DNA of 64,000 nucleotides. Source: Camelus bactrianus. Taxonomy: Eukaryota; Chordata; Mammalia; Artiodactyla; Camelidae. The notes under the pieces were generated by a model, which saw nothing but the letters and a program-made list of their open reading frames with translations, was not told the DNA's origin and made no database searches. Positions 36,331 through 48,700 of this stretch are shown piece after piece (within the stretch, counting starts at the first letter, position 1; every line of letters begins with the position of its first letter). The stretch lies in NCBI RefSeq assembly GCF_048773025.1, contig NC_133541.1, forward strand, positions 113,119,912-113,183,911, given 5' to 3'. A program made the position numbers and the translations under genes.

Positions 36331-39021
36331 CGAGGTGCTTTTCCGCTAAGATCAAAAACAAGGCAAGGATATCCCCTCCCCTTTTCAACATACTGGACGT
36401 TCTAGCTAATGCAAAAAGACAAGAAAACGCAATAAAATGACACAGATGAGGAAGAAAAACAAATCTCTTTGTTCACATATGACATGATTTCCTATGTATA
36501 AAATTCCAAAGAAGTGATCAAAAAAAAAAAAAATCCTGAAACTAATAAGCTGTTAAAGCAATATTGCAGGATATAAGTTTAATGTCCAAAGTCTCTTGTT
36601 TTCCTATATAATACCAATGAAAAATTAGGAGTTGAAATTAAAAACATAATACCTTTTACATCAGCACACACACAAAAATACTTAGGCATAAAACTAAAAA
36701 TATATAGAAGATCAATATTGGGAAAGCTGCAATACTCTGATGAAAAAAATCAAAGATTTAAATAGATATTCCATGTTCATTGATCAGGGAGCTCAGTATT
36801 GTTAACACGTCAGTTCCTCCCAACTTGAGCTATGTACTTAGTGCAATTCCAATAAAAGTCCCAGCAAGTTACTTTGTGGATGTAGATAAAATGATCCAGA
36901 GTGTATGAGGAAAGGCTGAAGACCCAGAATAGTCAACACAGTATTGAAGAACAAAGTCAGGAGATTGATGCTACCCAACTTCAAGATTTATTATAAAGCT
37001 ACAGTAATCAAGACAGTATGGTATTGACCGGAGAACAGAAAAATAAATCAGTGGAACACAACAGAGTGCCAGGAAAGAGAACCAAACAAATATAGTCAAA
37101 TTATCTTTGACAAAGGAGCAAAGGCAATTCAATGGAGAAACGATTTTTTTTTCAGCAAATGGTCCTGAAATAACTGGATAGCCACATCAAAAAAAAAAAA
37201 ATTTTTTTTTAGATGTAGACCTTAAACTTCACAAAAATTAACTCAAAATGGATCATATTCCCAAATATAAAACGCCAAGTTATAAAACTCCTAGATTATA
37301 ACATAGAAAGTCTAGGTGATCCTGGGTATGGCAATGGCATTTTAGGTACAACATCAAAGACATGGTCCATTAAAGAAAAAAGTGACAGTTGGACTTCATT
37401 AAAATTAAAATCTTCTGCTCTGCAAAAGATACTGTCAAGAGGATGAGAAGACAAGTGACAGCTTGGGAGAAAATATTTGCAAAAACCATATCTGATAAAG
37501 GACTGTTATGTAAAATATACAAAGAACTCTTTAAACTCAACAATAAGAAAATGAACAACCTGGCTAAAAAATGGTCAAAAGATCAAAGTAGACACCTTAC
37601 CAAAGAAGATATGCAGATGGCAAATAAGCACATGAAAACATGTTCAACATCATATATTATTAGGAAATGCTAATTAAACAAGATGACACTACATACCTAT
37701 TGAAATGGTTATAATCCAACCAAAGGCCAGCAAGAATGTGCAGCAATAGGAGCTGTCATTCATTGCTGTGGGAATACAAGATGGTATAGCCATTTTGGAA
37801 GACAGGTTAATAATTTCTTACGAAAACTAAACACACACTCTTACTATATAATCCATCAGTCATGCTCCTTAACCTGCATATAAATGTTTATAGCAGCTTT
37901 GTTCATAATGGCCAAAACTTGGAAGCAACCAAGAAGTCCTTCAAAAGGTCAACAAATAAATAAACTGTGTTACATTCAAACTATAAAATATTATTCCACA
38001 ATAAAAAGAAATGAGCTATGAAGCCACAAAAAGAAACAGTAACTTTAAATGCATATTGTCAAGTGAAAGAAGTCAATCTGAAAAGGCTACCTACTGTACA
38101 ATTCCAACTGTACGAAATCCTGGAAAAGGTAAAACTTGGAGACACTAGAAAGGTTAGTGGTTGTCAGAGATTTGGGGGAGGAAGGAGTAAGTAAGTAGAG
38201 CGTAGAGGATTTTTAGGGCAGTAAAACCATTCTGAATGATACTGTGATGGTGGATACACGTAATTAAACATTTGTCAAAACTTGTGGAATGTACCACACA
38301 AAGTGTGAACCGTCACGTAAACGATGGACTTCAGTTGATGATCACTTGTCAGTGTTGGTTCATCAGCTATGCCAAATGTACCACACTTGGGAGAGACGTG
38401 GATGGTGGAGGAGGCTGTGTGTCTTGAGGAGAGGAAGATTGTCATATGGGAACTCTCTGTACTTTCCACTCAATTTTGCTGTGATCCGAAAACTGCCCTA
38501 AAAAAATCAAGTCGACTGAGACATGTGTGAATCATTCATCACCCAAGTATTTTTTAGGCTCAAGCAGGTGCAGGAAGTGCTGAGACTCCATCTCAGCAGT
38601 CGACAGCACAGAACAGAGGTTACTTTCGAGCATTTCCTCAGACGCCCAAGGGACTTTCTTCTTTGCTTGTTTTTACAACTGGTGGAAGACAGCGTTTAGT
38701 TCTTAGGAGGCCCAGGGACAGTCAAACTAGACAGCTGTGGGCTGGCTTCCTGAGAGGCTTTCAAAAAGCATGGCAGCCTCCAGACTTCTTGCTCCCAGGG
38801 CTGCCACCAACATCATGCTGTTGCCCGGGAAGCCAGACGGAGGACAGATCTGCTGTCCCCCAGCGCCCGGCCCTCTCCTGCCTTGGTGGTTCACCTGCCC
38901 TGGCCCGGCCCCATTTCGATATTTTCCTGTTTTAGTTTATAGCTTTTATGCTTCTCCAGAGCGCTTGTCACACCAAACAAGAAAACACGCTGTCATCTTC
39001 CCTCTCCAAGTCTCTCTGGGT

Positions 39022-39340
39022 CAGTGGTTCTCAACCTCAGCTGCAGATTGAAATCATCTGGGGAGACTGAAAAAACTAGCCATACCTGGGTCCCACCTGC
39101 CGAGGTCCTAATTCAATTGGTCTGAGTATGGGTAGTTGGCCAAACTTCCTGGGTGATTCTTGTTTTGGGGTGTTTTTCTTGGGCAGGGGTAGTAATCAGG
39201 TTTTATTTATTTATTTATCTATTTATTTAATGGAGGTACTGGGGATTGAACCCAGGACCTCGAGCATGCTAAGCACGTGATCTACCACTGAGCTACACCC
39301 TCCCCACTGCCCAGGTGACTCTGATGTGCAGCCCAGGGTT
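39022..39340 (+). repeat. MER5A split by a camelid SINE
   Basis: Left part begins 'cagtggttctcaacctcag' and runs to about 39160 ('cctgggtgattctt'). The right part resumes at about 39307 ('cccaggtgactctgatgtgc'). The intervening segment is a minus-strand Vic-1-type SINE. Confidence 0.85.
39185..39306 (-). mobile_element. camelid tRNA-Ala SINE nested in MER5A (minus)
   Basis: Reads 'tactggggattgaacccagg' and 'gatctaccactgagctacac' on the plus strand, with the A-rich tail appearing as ttatttatttattt at its left. Confidence 0.88.
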
Positions 39341-40470
39341 CACACAGACTCCTACACTCCAGCCAGACATATGAAGAGGGCTATTTCTAGTTTTAGAGAC
39401 ACTCCTCCCTACCCCACCCCATCCCCAGCACATGCAGGAAGGCCCTAGGAAACAGTCTTGCAGTCAGTTAATTCACTAGTTGCCATGGGTGTATCTACCA
39501 TGTGTAAGCTAGGTGCTGAGAAACTACATGCTCTTCCCTCAAAGGGCTCAGTATAAAAAGCATGATCAACCTAAACACCTCCAGTACCAAAGACTAAGTT
39601 AGAGGGTCATTATTTATGGTTGCAGGTTGTACAGACCATATCTGACAAGTCTCTGCATTGGCTCAGGGCTGTGTCAGCCAGAAGGAGGAGGGGGCCTCTT
39701 TGTAATTCATTCAAAGGCGCCACACATCCAAGGTGGGGTGTGCTGGCCTCATCAGAACAACCTGAGCTCGGCACTAGCGCCACGCCTGGCACGTTGGAGG
39801 TACTTTGTGATGTTTGTCGAGTGACCACAACGAGCTGCACAGAAGTGTTTGTGAGAGGGGATTAATTCTGTCTAGGGGGTTTAGGTGGAGCAGGTGTGAA
39901 GAGGTGACATTTAAGCAGAACCTTGAGGACTGACATGCCCAGTGGAGAGCCAGGAAACGAGCATCCATCTAAGGTGGCTTGACCTACGGAGTGGAGAGTG
40001 AGTATCTGAGGCATTTATATCTGCTGGAGCACAGCGGGCAGGGGCTGCAGGAAGCAGACAAGGGAGAAACTGTGAAGCGCTTACGACAGAGTAGGGACTT
40101 TTACCCACTGGGGCGCAGTGGGAGGATTTTCAGCTAATGTGTAGCACAAACAGATCTGGGTTTCTTAGGTTACACTCGTGGCTGTGTAGAGGATTCAGGG
40201 GACACTGGGGAAAGGCACTAGTGGCCACCAAAGACTCCAGCTCAGAGTTAGAAAGCCCTTAGGGTCCTCAAGAACTCCCAAGGGAACTTGACAGTAGATT
40301 CCCCAGGAATTCTAAGTTTTAGACTCTTCCTCCCACAGCCCCACATACACCCTCACATTCTACATCAAGGCTACGAAAGGCACCATCTTGGTTTTCGTAG
40401 GCTATAATTACTTTTGCAGTGGGTGAAGCAGTGACTTAGTTTAGACTTCTTTACATAATCTGCTGTGATC

Positions 40471-40721
40471 AAGAGTCAAATAAAAATTTGGGAGTTTGAG
40501 ATTTGCGAATGATAACTACCATGTATAAAAATAGATAAAAAATAAATTTCTTCTGTGTAGCACAGGGAACTATATTCAATATTTTGTAATAACCTTTAAT
40601 CAAAAAGAATATGAAAATGAATATATGTATATATTATGTATGACTGGGACATCGTGCTGTCACCAGAAATTGACACATTGTAACTGACTATACTTCAATT
40701 AAAAAAAAAAAAAGAGTCAAA
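40471..40721 (+). mobile_element. 5'-truncated L1 3' end with 10-bp target-site duplication
   Basis: Same L1 3' UTR as at 31.1 kb and 53.3 kb. Direct repeats aagagtcaaa at 40471-40480 and 40712-40721 flank it. Confidence 0.82.
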
Positions 40722-41439
40722 GAAGAAACAAAGTCTTGGAAGGATGTGTATCCTGAGGCCTGTGCCCCACCAAAAGCTTTCCATAACCAACTGACAAAAG
40801 GCCTTGATCAGAAGGAGAACAAATGACGAATTTTTATTTTGTGCCTTCCTGAGAACACTGTGAACCTAGAAGAAACATGTCTGCACAAAGGAGGCTATGA
40901 AAACCAGAGTATAAATCAGTTTTCCCTACATTTCAGAGGGGAATCCTATATTTTAGGGGCTCAGAATGAGGAATTTCTTTCACCTTTCAAAGTAGAATCA
41001 CAATACCTACAAAGTCTAAATATAGAGTTTGCATGCTCACTTCCCGAGATTTACTTCTCAAGTAAATAGAAACGAAGGGTTACTGCATGCTCTTATTTCT
41101 ACATATTCTTTCATGAGGTCTGAATGTTTTTGTTGAAGTGTAAAATAACTTGTAGCAGCTAATCTTCTGCAGTTTAAACAAACACAAAATAATTTCTTAG
41201 GTCCCACCTTTCTTATGGAATCAGAACCTCTAGGAGCCCGGCCCAGGAATCTGTATTCTAATGAGCTCCCCCCCAAGCTGATCTAACTCATTGCCTCCCC
41301 AGCTTCAGGCATCTACGTAACTTTATTATACTCACACTGCCCTTCTACTATGGTTCACTCAAAATGTTGTAGATTAACTTTAAAATTGTAGTTACCCTAA
41401 ATAACATCCATTAAAGCATTTATTTATCTCTTATTTATT

Positions 41440-41720
41440 TATTTATTGAAGTATAGTCAGTTACAATGTGTCAGTTTCTGGTGCACAGCACAAAAAGCAC
41501 TTGTTTTTTTAATTGAAGTATAGTTGATCTACAATGTCGTGTTAGTTCCTGGTGTGCAGCACAGTGATTGTTCTGCATATATATGTATGTTCCTTTTCAT
41601 ATTCTTATTCATCGTAGGCGATGACCAGGTATTGAGTATAGTTCCCTGTGCTATACATCCTAGGACCGTGTTGTTCATCTGTTTTATAGATAGTAGTTTG
41701 TTTCTGCTAATCCCAAACTG
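41440..41720 (-). repeat. L1 3' UTR fragments (minus)
   Basis: 'gaagtatagtcagttacaat' and 'tgtgtcagtttctggtgcac' are the reverse complement of the L1 tail seen elsewhere. A second, more diverged tail follows from about 41505. Confidence 0.75.
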
Positions 41721-42589
41721 CTTGTTATAGCGAAAGTTAAAGAGTGGACTAAATGACCATGAATGGGAGAGTTATCTTTAGCTGTTATGATGAATGAGCT
41801 AGAATTGGATGCAACAACATAAATAAGTCTCAAAAAACACACTGAGTAAAGAAATGTAGCAAAGTAAATCATGGTTTTGATGCATTCCAAAAATGCACAT
41901 TAAAACACGTAACTATTTAAAAAATCCACTGTGGCCTAACTGAAGGCAGCCCCTGGCCCCCTGCACTCGTTCAGAACTGCAGGTTTGGAAAGAGTGGGTT
42001 CAGCTGCTTCTGGGCTCCTGTGATTCAAAGTTTGGGGTCAAACTTTGGTACCCTAACCCACTTTCTCCAGGACACCCCCTTCCTAGGCCTGGGTGCCCTC
42101 ACACACCTTCCCCTAAGTGTCCTCTTCTGTCACCCCAACCAAACTGGCCTTTTACATCTGAACTTAGGGCAGTGTCACTAAGGCATCTTAATAAATGGTA
42201 AAATATAATCTACAGGTTTAACTCTCTTTTTCCTTTTCTTTTCTTTTCAAAATAAACTGTTTATTTTGGAATAATTGTTGATTTACAGAAAAGTTGCAAA
42301 TACAGTACAGAGAGTTCCTGTAAACCCTTCACCCAATTTCCCTTAAGGTTAACATCTTGCATATTGATGGTATATTTGTCAAAACTAAGAGGTTAACACT
42401 GGGACACGACTATTAACTAACCTACAGGTTTTCTTCAGATTTCACCAGTTTTTCCCTTAATGTCCCTTTTCTGTTCCAGGATCCAATTCAGGACAACAGG
42501 TTTAACTCTTAATAGCAAAAGTGCTTTGTTTTTGAAGAATGTTCTCACAGCTCTTTGCATCAGCACTTTGTGAGATATAACGCCCGTTT

Positions 42590-42960
42590 CTCCAGCTGCA
42601 TTTCTTTTCATTCTTCATCACTCACTCTGCCTCAGCCACACTGATATTTTCAGTCCTTGGAACATGCCTGCCTTTCTCCTTCAAGCTTCTTCCTACCTCA
42701 GGGCCTTTGCATGTGCTGGATTTCTTTCCTTTAGTTTCAACTCAAATGTCACCTCTTTCCTAGAGGCAGTTCCTGACCAACGTAGCTAAAACTCTGCCAC
42801 TCCCCACCTCCCCTCACCTTCCAGGCATCCTCTATCAACAGCATTTTCAACCAGAATTGACGGTGTGGGGAGATCTCTCCTACTGATTTGGCGTTCTTCA
42901 GGACCTGGAGTTCAGGGTTGTTCTCTGCTCTACCCCCAGCACCTGGAGGAGTGACAGACA
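42590..42960 (+). repeat. LINE-2 3' fragment
   Basis: 'cctcagggcctttgcatgtg' and 'aactcaaatgtcacctcttt' are characteristic L2 3' phrases. Confidence 0.75.
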
Positions 42961-43554
42961 TGCTTGGTTCTCAAATCTTGCCCTGTTTGCCCCTGTCCTG
43001 AGAGTCCACAGCAAGATAAAGATGCCTGGCCTCAACTAAACGATGAGAATAAGGAAACAAGTCAGTTTCTACAATGAAAACAAAAATGCGTTTTTATTAA
43101 TGAGTGGACAGACAAACAGAACTTATGATGAAGAGTCCCTTACACTTTCATGTACTCCCAAGATTATCTTCCTAGCCATCAGTGACAGATTGGTTCCTCT
43201 ACTTCTTAACGATGTGCAAAATGTCCTAAATTTAAATGTATGGTTTTAATTACATCAGTGTCCTAATGTCCCAAGACAGATTATAGAAAATGGAATCTCA
43301 GTTGTCTCAAAAGATCAAAAACAAAAGGCGATCCATTCTATAAGATTGATACATCTACAGAAAAGACTTTGATATTAACTAAATACCTCCCCTTCCCTCC
43401 CTCTAATCCATCCTCCCTTTCAGTTATTGATGAATTTTTCTACAATATAAAATGATAGCCAAATTACCCAATATCAACTTTTCCAGAATAGAAACATTAT
43501 TCAAAAAACTAATGGGGCACATATGGCAAGAGACTGATGAATGCGACACCACTG

Positions 43555-43810
43555 AAATTTACTGAGCACTGAAGCTGGATCTCTTATTCCTACAAACTCC
43601 TCACAAACACACACACAGACTTTTCATTTGTGTAGTGTTTTTCACTTTTCAAAGACTTCTCACAAGTAACATGTCATTGGAATTACCACTATACACCGAG
43701 GTATGTACGGAAATAATTCTAATAGATGTAAAACAAAATTAGGCATAATGATTTGCCCTAATGTCACCCAATGTTACTGGTAAGAGTTAGGATTAGAACT
43801 CAGGTCCTAT
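43555..43810 (-). repeat. MIR SINE (minus), diverged
   Basis: 'gaaatttactgagcactgaa' to 'ggattagaactcaggtccta' follows reverse-complement MIR order with strong divergence. Confidence 0.5.
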
Positions 43811-44802
43811 TTCTAGTTCTGTGTTCCACCCGCCACCCCGCAAGCTCCATGTATGGTTGCACAGAATGCTACTGGGTATATCAGTAGTCATTGCACTCGT
43901 GGGTTTCAAGCAAATTTTGGAAATGCTGGATTAAACAAAGTTAACCAAGTTCCCAGAACCTTTAATATGCCCTCATCAAATTCCAGGAAGGGTCTGGAGA
44001 ATAGAACGTGCACCATGCATTTCAAACCCCACAAGTCACAAAGCAGGCAACAAGCATGAACATGCAGGCAAGGGGAGGGCTGGGGGAGGAGGGCTGCGAT
44101 GCCATCTAACGGGGCCCTGGCTGCACAGGGATGCAGTCCAGTGTTGCTTGGTCTTTCCAGAGAAGCTACCATTCTGGGCTTCAATTTGCAACCTCCATGT
44201 TTATGCACCTTGTCTTGAATTTAAAAGAAAATCACTGTAGTTGGAGCATAATTTTTTAACCCAGGTCAGTTTGGTACCACCTGTGAAAATCAGTGTTCAA
44301 TATTCAGCAATCTCCTTTGCCCATATAACCTTTTTTCAGAAGTCCTGTAAGTTTCCTAGAACTATGCAGAAGTGTCAAACATGTTGCTCAAAACCAAGCA
44401 TCCAGCCCACTTAGACCACTTTGGTGTGAGTAGCTCTGAACACCAAGCATGAGTTGTTTCAGGGTTTACTCAAACTGAAATTAAAATCCAGGCTTGTTAA
44501 CTATTCATGTAGAAATGCTTCTGGTGATGAAAAAGATCCTTACCATTAGCCTTTGTCAAACTCTGCTGGCAAAACCAAAACTTTAATTGAATCGTTAAAA
44601 AGCAGTAACAAAAAAAAATTAATTCAATATGAAAAAGATCCTTCATCCTCCCAAAACAATTTTAATAATCAAAGTGGTTTGAAGACAATTTAGAATTTCA
44701 GTTGAAACTAGGAACACTCTCAAACAACAGGATTGTATTTGCAAACCAACTTTCCTAAGGCAGAAATCTTTGTTCCCTGCTCTGTCCCTCTCTTTTTTTC
44801 CA

Positions 44803-44812
44803 TTTATTTATT
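44803..44812 (-). terminator. candidate HAVCR1 polyadenylation signal
   Basis: Overlapping AATAAA hexamers on the minus strand, about 815 bases past the stop codon. No other strong AATAAA was noticed between here and the stop. Not confirmed by any transcript. Confidence 0.3.
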
Positions 44813-45621
44813 TCTGCCCTGCTTCATTCTAAAAATTACTCCAGAGAGCCTGCTAGTTGTCTATGGAAGTGCCTAGAACTTCAGCACAGATGGAACAATG
44901 TAACAGACACAGCACAAGTCACACGGCCATTGATTTTCTTCCCCTGGTGTCTACATGGTCCACTCACTACCCTAGCTTCTCCGAACTGCTAAAATACCCA
45001 TCCTGGTCCCAGGGAAAGCACTTAATGCCTTATATTTCCAGAGCCATGAGAAACCAGATCTGCCTCTAACGGTAAAATCACACTCGTTTCTATTTCCCCA
45101 TTGGGTAAATAAAAACCTATGCAACCCATGATTTGAAACCATTGGGGGCCTTAAGGAATAGAACATTTGGAGTCACTAGATAAAAAATAAAAGAGAACCA
45201 TAAAATGCTTTCAAGTGAAGCTCTTTAAGTCCCAAATCATATTTACTGATTTCAAGTCACATCCAACTCTTCTTGACAGCTTGGGTGACCAAGGTAGCAA
45301 TGCTTTTTCTGTCTCCCCAATAAGAATTCTTGATGGATACAGGATTTATAGGTCTAAAAAGGATACACAATTCTAAGGGGTACATTCCATGTTTTGGCAA
45401 GGGCTCTGCAAAGACTAGAAAGACTGAGCTAGTTAACAAAACATTAGGACTACAAAGATTGAGCTAGAGACACGCTATGTAATGTTACTGACTTGTTGGA
45501 ATGCCAGGTGAAACTGACCGAAAAATTGTCCTGCACCAGATATCAATGGGGATGTCTGGTTACTATATTCTGCAGTCAAGGTCATAACGCCTTAGAAGGC
45601 CACTGGATCTTAATCCACGAC

Positions 45622-45724
45622 TTACTGACTGTCCTCAATAATGTAGACATTGTCTTCTGCTCGGACATGCTTTACAGCTGCATTTTTCAAAGCTCCAAAG
45701 TGACCGTCCTTAAATGATATCATG
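45622..45724 (-). CDS. HAVCR1: HAVCR1 last coding exon (cytoplasmic tail)
   Basis: 103 coding nt, phase 2 in, acceptor TTCTGCAG. It encodes MISFKDGHFGALKNAAVKHV then RAEDNVYIIEDSQ and a TAA stop. Human has SFSSLQIKALQNAVEKEVQ then AEDNIYIENSLYATD. The signalling tyrosine of EDNVY is residue 446. Aligned codon by codon, the stop replaces the human distal Tyr codon, and a second in-frame TAA at 45610-45612 lines up with the human stop. Confidence 0.92.
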
Positions 45725-48700
45725 CTGCAGAAAGAATAACATGAGTAAGAGAAAAGCAGACCACTTCTAAAGTACAAGCAGCACATATGTTTACGTTCAG
45801 GTCAGGCAAGTCTGCGTCGTTGCAATTCCCAGAACCCCGTTCACACAGCCTGGGGAATGAACAGAAGCATCCAGGCTTGTGAATATGAAGTTGCAGGAAA
45901 TTCTGTTTAATAAGCAGGTAGAAAACTTAAGCAATAGTTTCACAAAACTCCGACTGGTCTCCTTCAAGGGCCTCATGTACTAGAATACAAAAATTGAAAA
46001 TCCAGGAAGGCAGACATCAGATTGAAGTGCTAAATCACGATGCATGTTGTCAAAGACAGCTAAGAAGTGGTTTGGCTGGTGTTTTCCCAGCTGTAGGCTG
46101 TAACACTTTAGAGAGGGTTATTCAATCTATTTAGTGGTCTATGTCCTGTGTTTATGATAAACAGACATAAGTATACAAAATATCAGAGCATAATGGATGG
46201 AGTAAAATAGCATCGTTTCACCTAAATGTGTACCGGATCATGGAGTCAAAAATCTTACCATGTCTGAATGGTCCACATTAGAAAGCCAGGGGTTAGATGA
46301 GTTTTATAACACACGCACTCGCACATCAAGTGTAGGAAAAGGTCATTTGTGCAGTTTTGAGACAGCTGCTATATTTATAATTTGCATTTAATGACTACAG
46401 TGACTATTACCTAAGCCTGCCCAGAAATGATAGGAAATGTACTGGATCTTCATTCAGCTCTGATCTTTAAATGGATTAGTCATCCGTGTATGGAAACAGT
46501 TCAGGTGTCAATAGTTCAAAATGAGTCAGTGTGGTAGAGCTGCCCAAAAAAATAACGTCATGAGGAAATGCTCGTTTTTGTTTTGTTTTGTTTTGTTTTG
46601 CATTTCTATTTTACGCAACATTTGCTACAATGCATATTTTCTTTTATAATTAAGTGATTAAAAGTGGGATTTTTCCCCCATTTCCTGGGGGGATGGAGGT
46701 AATTAGGTTTATTTGTTTATTTATTTTTAGAGGACGTACTGTGGATTGAACCCAGGACCTCATGCATGCTAAGCATGCACTCTACTGCTTGAGCTATAAC
46801 CTCCCCCCTAAAAGTGGACTTTGAAAAAAAGTTAACAGTGAAAGGACAGAAATCGACTAAAAAGATGCTATCTTTCACAATTTTCTGCCTGGAGAGAGTT
46901 TGTTTGTTTTTTTCTTCTATTCTTGGAAGCAGATAGTCAAAAACTTCTATAAGTATGGGTTTTGGACTTTAAAAGACCTAAGATTGAGTCTGCTGACCTT
47001 GGATGTGGCTTAACATCTCTAAACCTGTTTTCCAATCTGTGAACTGAGAACAATAATAGTGCCTACCTCACAGGTTTGCTGCTGAGAAGGGCATGGCTGC
47101 AGTAATAAAAGCCAGCATTCACGGAACACTTGCAACATGTCGGGCGTCGTTCAAGGCCCGTTCTGTGGGCTGGCTCACATGATTAACTCAGACATAGGAA
47201 AGATGCTGTGCAAACATCCAACGCAAGAGAACTAGGAATAATGGATGGCAGCTTAAGAAGAATGGATTTTGAATCAAAGAAAGACCTTGCTTAAAGCCCA
47301 AGCTGGACCCCATAAAGCAGGCTATTCTGATTTGGAAGTAGTGGTTTCCTAACCATTGCAGGTGTTTGGGCAAATGACTCCAGGGAGACATATACAGAGA
47401 ATTTACCTTTTAATTGGGCAGTGGGGACAATTTTCAAAAATTGTAAATTCAAGTACCTATGATACAATGGAAAAGAATCTGAAAGTGTGTATATATATAT
47501 ATATAATATTATATATATAATATATATATAATATTATACATATAATATATATATATACATATGTATGTATATAATTGAATTGCTTTGCTGTACACCTGAA
47601 ACTAATACTGTAAATCAACCACACGTCAGTAAAAAAGTAAAATTTTTTAAAAAGGAAAAAAAAGGGCCAGATAACTAATGCAAATGACCAGAGCAGGCTG
47701 GGTGTGGAACACGAGGGGACGATGGGAACTGTGGAGACGTCGAGGTACCTGCCTCACCCCGGGGCCTTTGGGCTTCTTCAGCCTGGAGTTGTCTTCCTCC
47801 AGGCCTTCACAGAGCTGCCCTCTACTCCTCTGGGGCTCACTCAGATGGCCTTTTGCCCTGCTCTATGCTCCCCATGGTGTTTCTCTGGATGTACTAAAAG
47901 TACGCTGGTTATTTGTGTGTATGTTTTCTCTCTGGTTTGATCATCTCTTTGGAATATAGTAGGCATGTGACCAACATTCAATAAATGAAGCACTGAATGA
48001 AGTCAAATAACACACCACACAGCCCATTCAAATGTCCCACAAAGCAGAATCTGCAGTTTAGTTCTCTTGCTCTAGGAGGTTAGGGTTGAGGCGCCCTTTC
48101 TGTAGCAGTCCTGGCACAATTCCAGGGAAATGCAGGGACACTGAAAATACCACTGGAAGACTGGACAGCAATGGAGGTGCTTCTGATACTAGATTTTTCA
48201 GGATCCGGACTATAAAATGGAAGGTTCAGAAGGAAAAGAGGAGAGGGACAGAAAGAAATTCTTCCGTAGTTTTACTAGAATAAGAACATCAAAGATCATC
48301 GACACAAACCATCTTAAACTTACCGTAGAAGCTCCACCTTGCCTCCCAGGCACAAATATTCTGAATTGGGGAAGAACCGAAGAGAAAATTAAACATGTCA
48401 GCCAAAGAGTTCATGAGGTTTCTTTTCAAACAAGTGTATTATTTCTGTTATGACTTTAATATGAACAAAATCTGTACAGAACTCAGAGCCTGAAAAAATT
48501 AATTTAGAAGAAAGATTAAAAAAAAAAAAGGGGTAAAGAAGCCCAATCTAGTCTCCTCCTTGATAACTTCAGGTAACTTTTTTTTTTTTTTTGAATCTGC
48601 AGGATCCAAACAAGCCCCTGAGTGTAAAGTATCTCATGTTTATTAATGGTTTAGTATAATAATAATATTAATAATAATATTAATAATAATAATAATAACC

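Larger units (their letters stand above)
32420..38510 (+). repeat. large decayed L1 block (ORF1 end to 3' UTR), interrupted
   Basis: Plus-strand L1M-type text in order: ORF1 end (about 32660-33250, e.g. 'gtggagtcccagaaggagag', 'tgaattctgtatctttcagg'), ORF2 endonuclease part (about 34170-34900), ORF2 C-terminal part (about 36340-37700, including a 94-codon open piece at 37389-37673 reading [15 protein letters not shown]), and 3' UTR to about 38510. Interrupted by a fossil LTR (33765-34150), a younger L1 tail (about 34965-35245) and an unassigned repeat (about 35400-36330). May be several insertions. Confidence 0.75.
38511..45609. other. intergenic DNA downstream of HAVCR1
   Basis: Contains MER5A with a nested SINE (39022-39340), L1 tails (40471-40721 plus, about 41440-41720 minus, about 42240-42500), LINE-2 (about 42590-42960), MIR (about 43555-43810) and the likely HAVCR1 3' UTR (roughly 44800-45621). 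A GC-richer patch at about 38660-38940 has no recognised product. Confidence 0.6.
45725..48323. other. HAVCR1 last intron
   Basis: Contains a camelid SINE (46668-46808), a MIR scrap (about 46955-47110), an L1 3' end with a TA-rich tract (about 47455-47645) and a LINE-2 piece (about 47690-47990). No further exon seen. Confidence 0.7.

Noticed and set aside
37389-37673. 94-codon open frame as a possible small gene
   Set aside because: The product matches the C-terminal part of L1 ORF2 and sits in a decayed L1 block.
38663-39051. GC-richer patch with two overlapping open frames of 90 and 104 codons
   Set aside because: No start context, domain or paralogue recognised, and one frame runs into a MER5A element.
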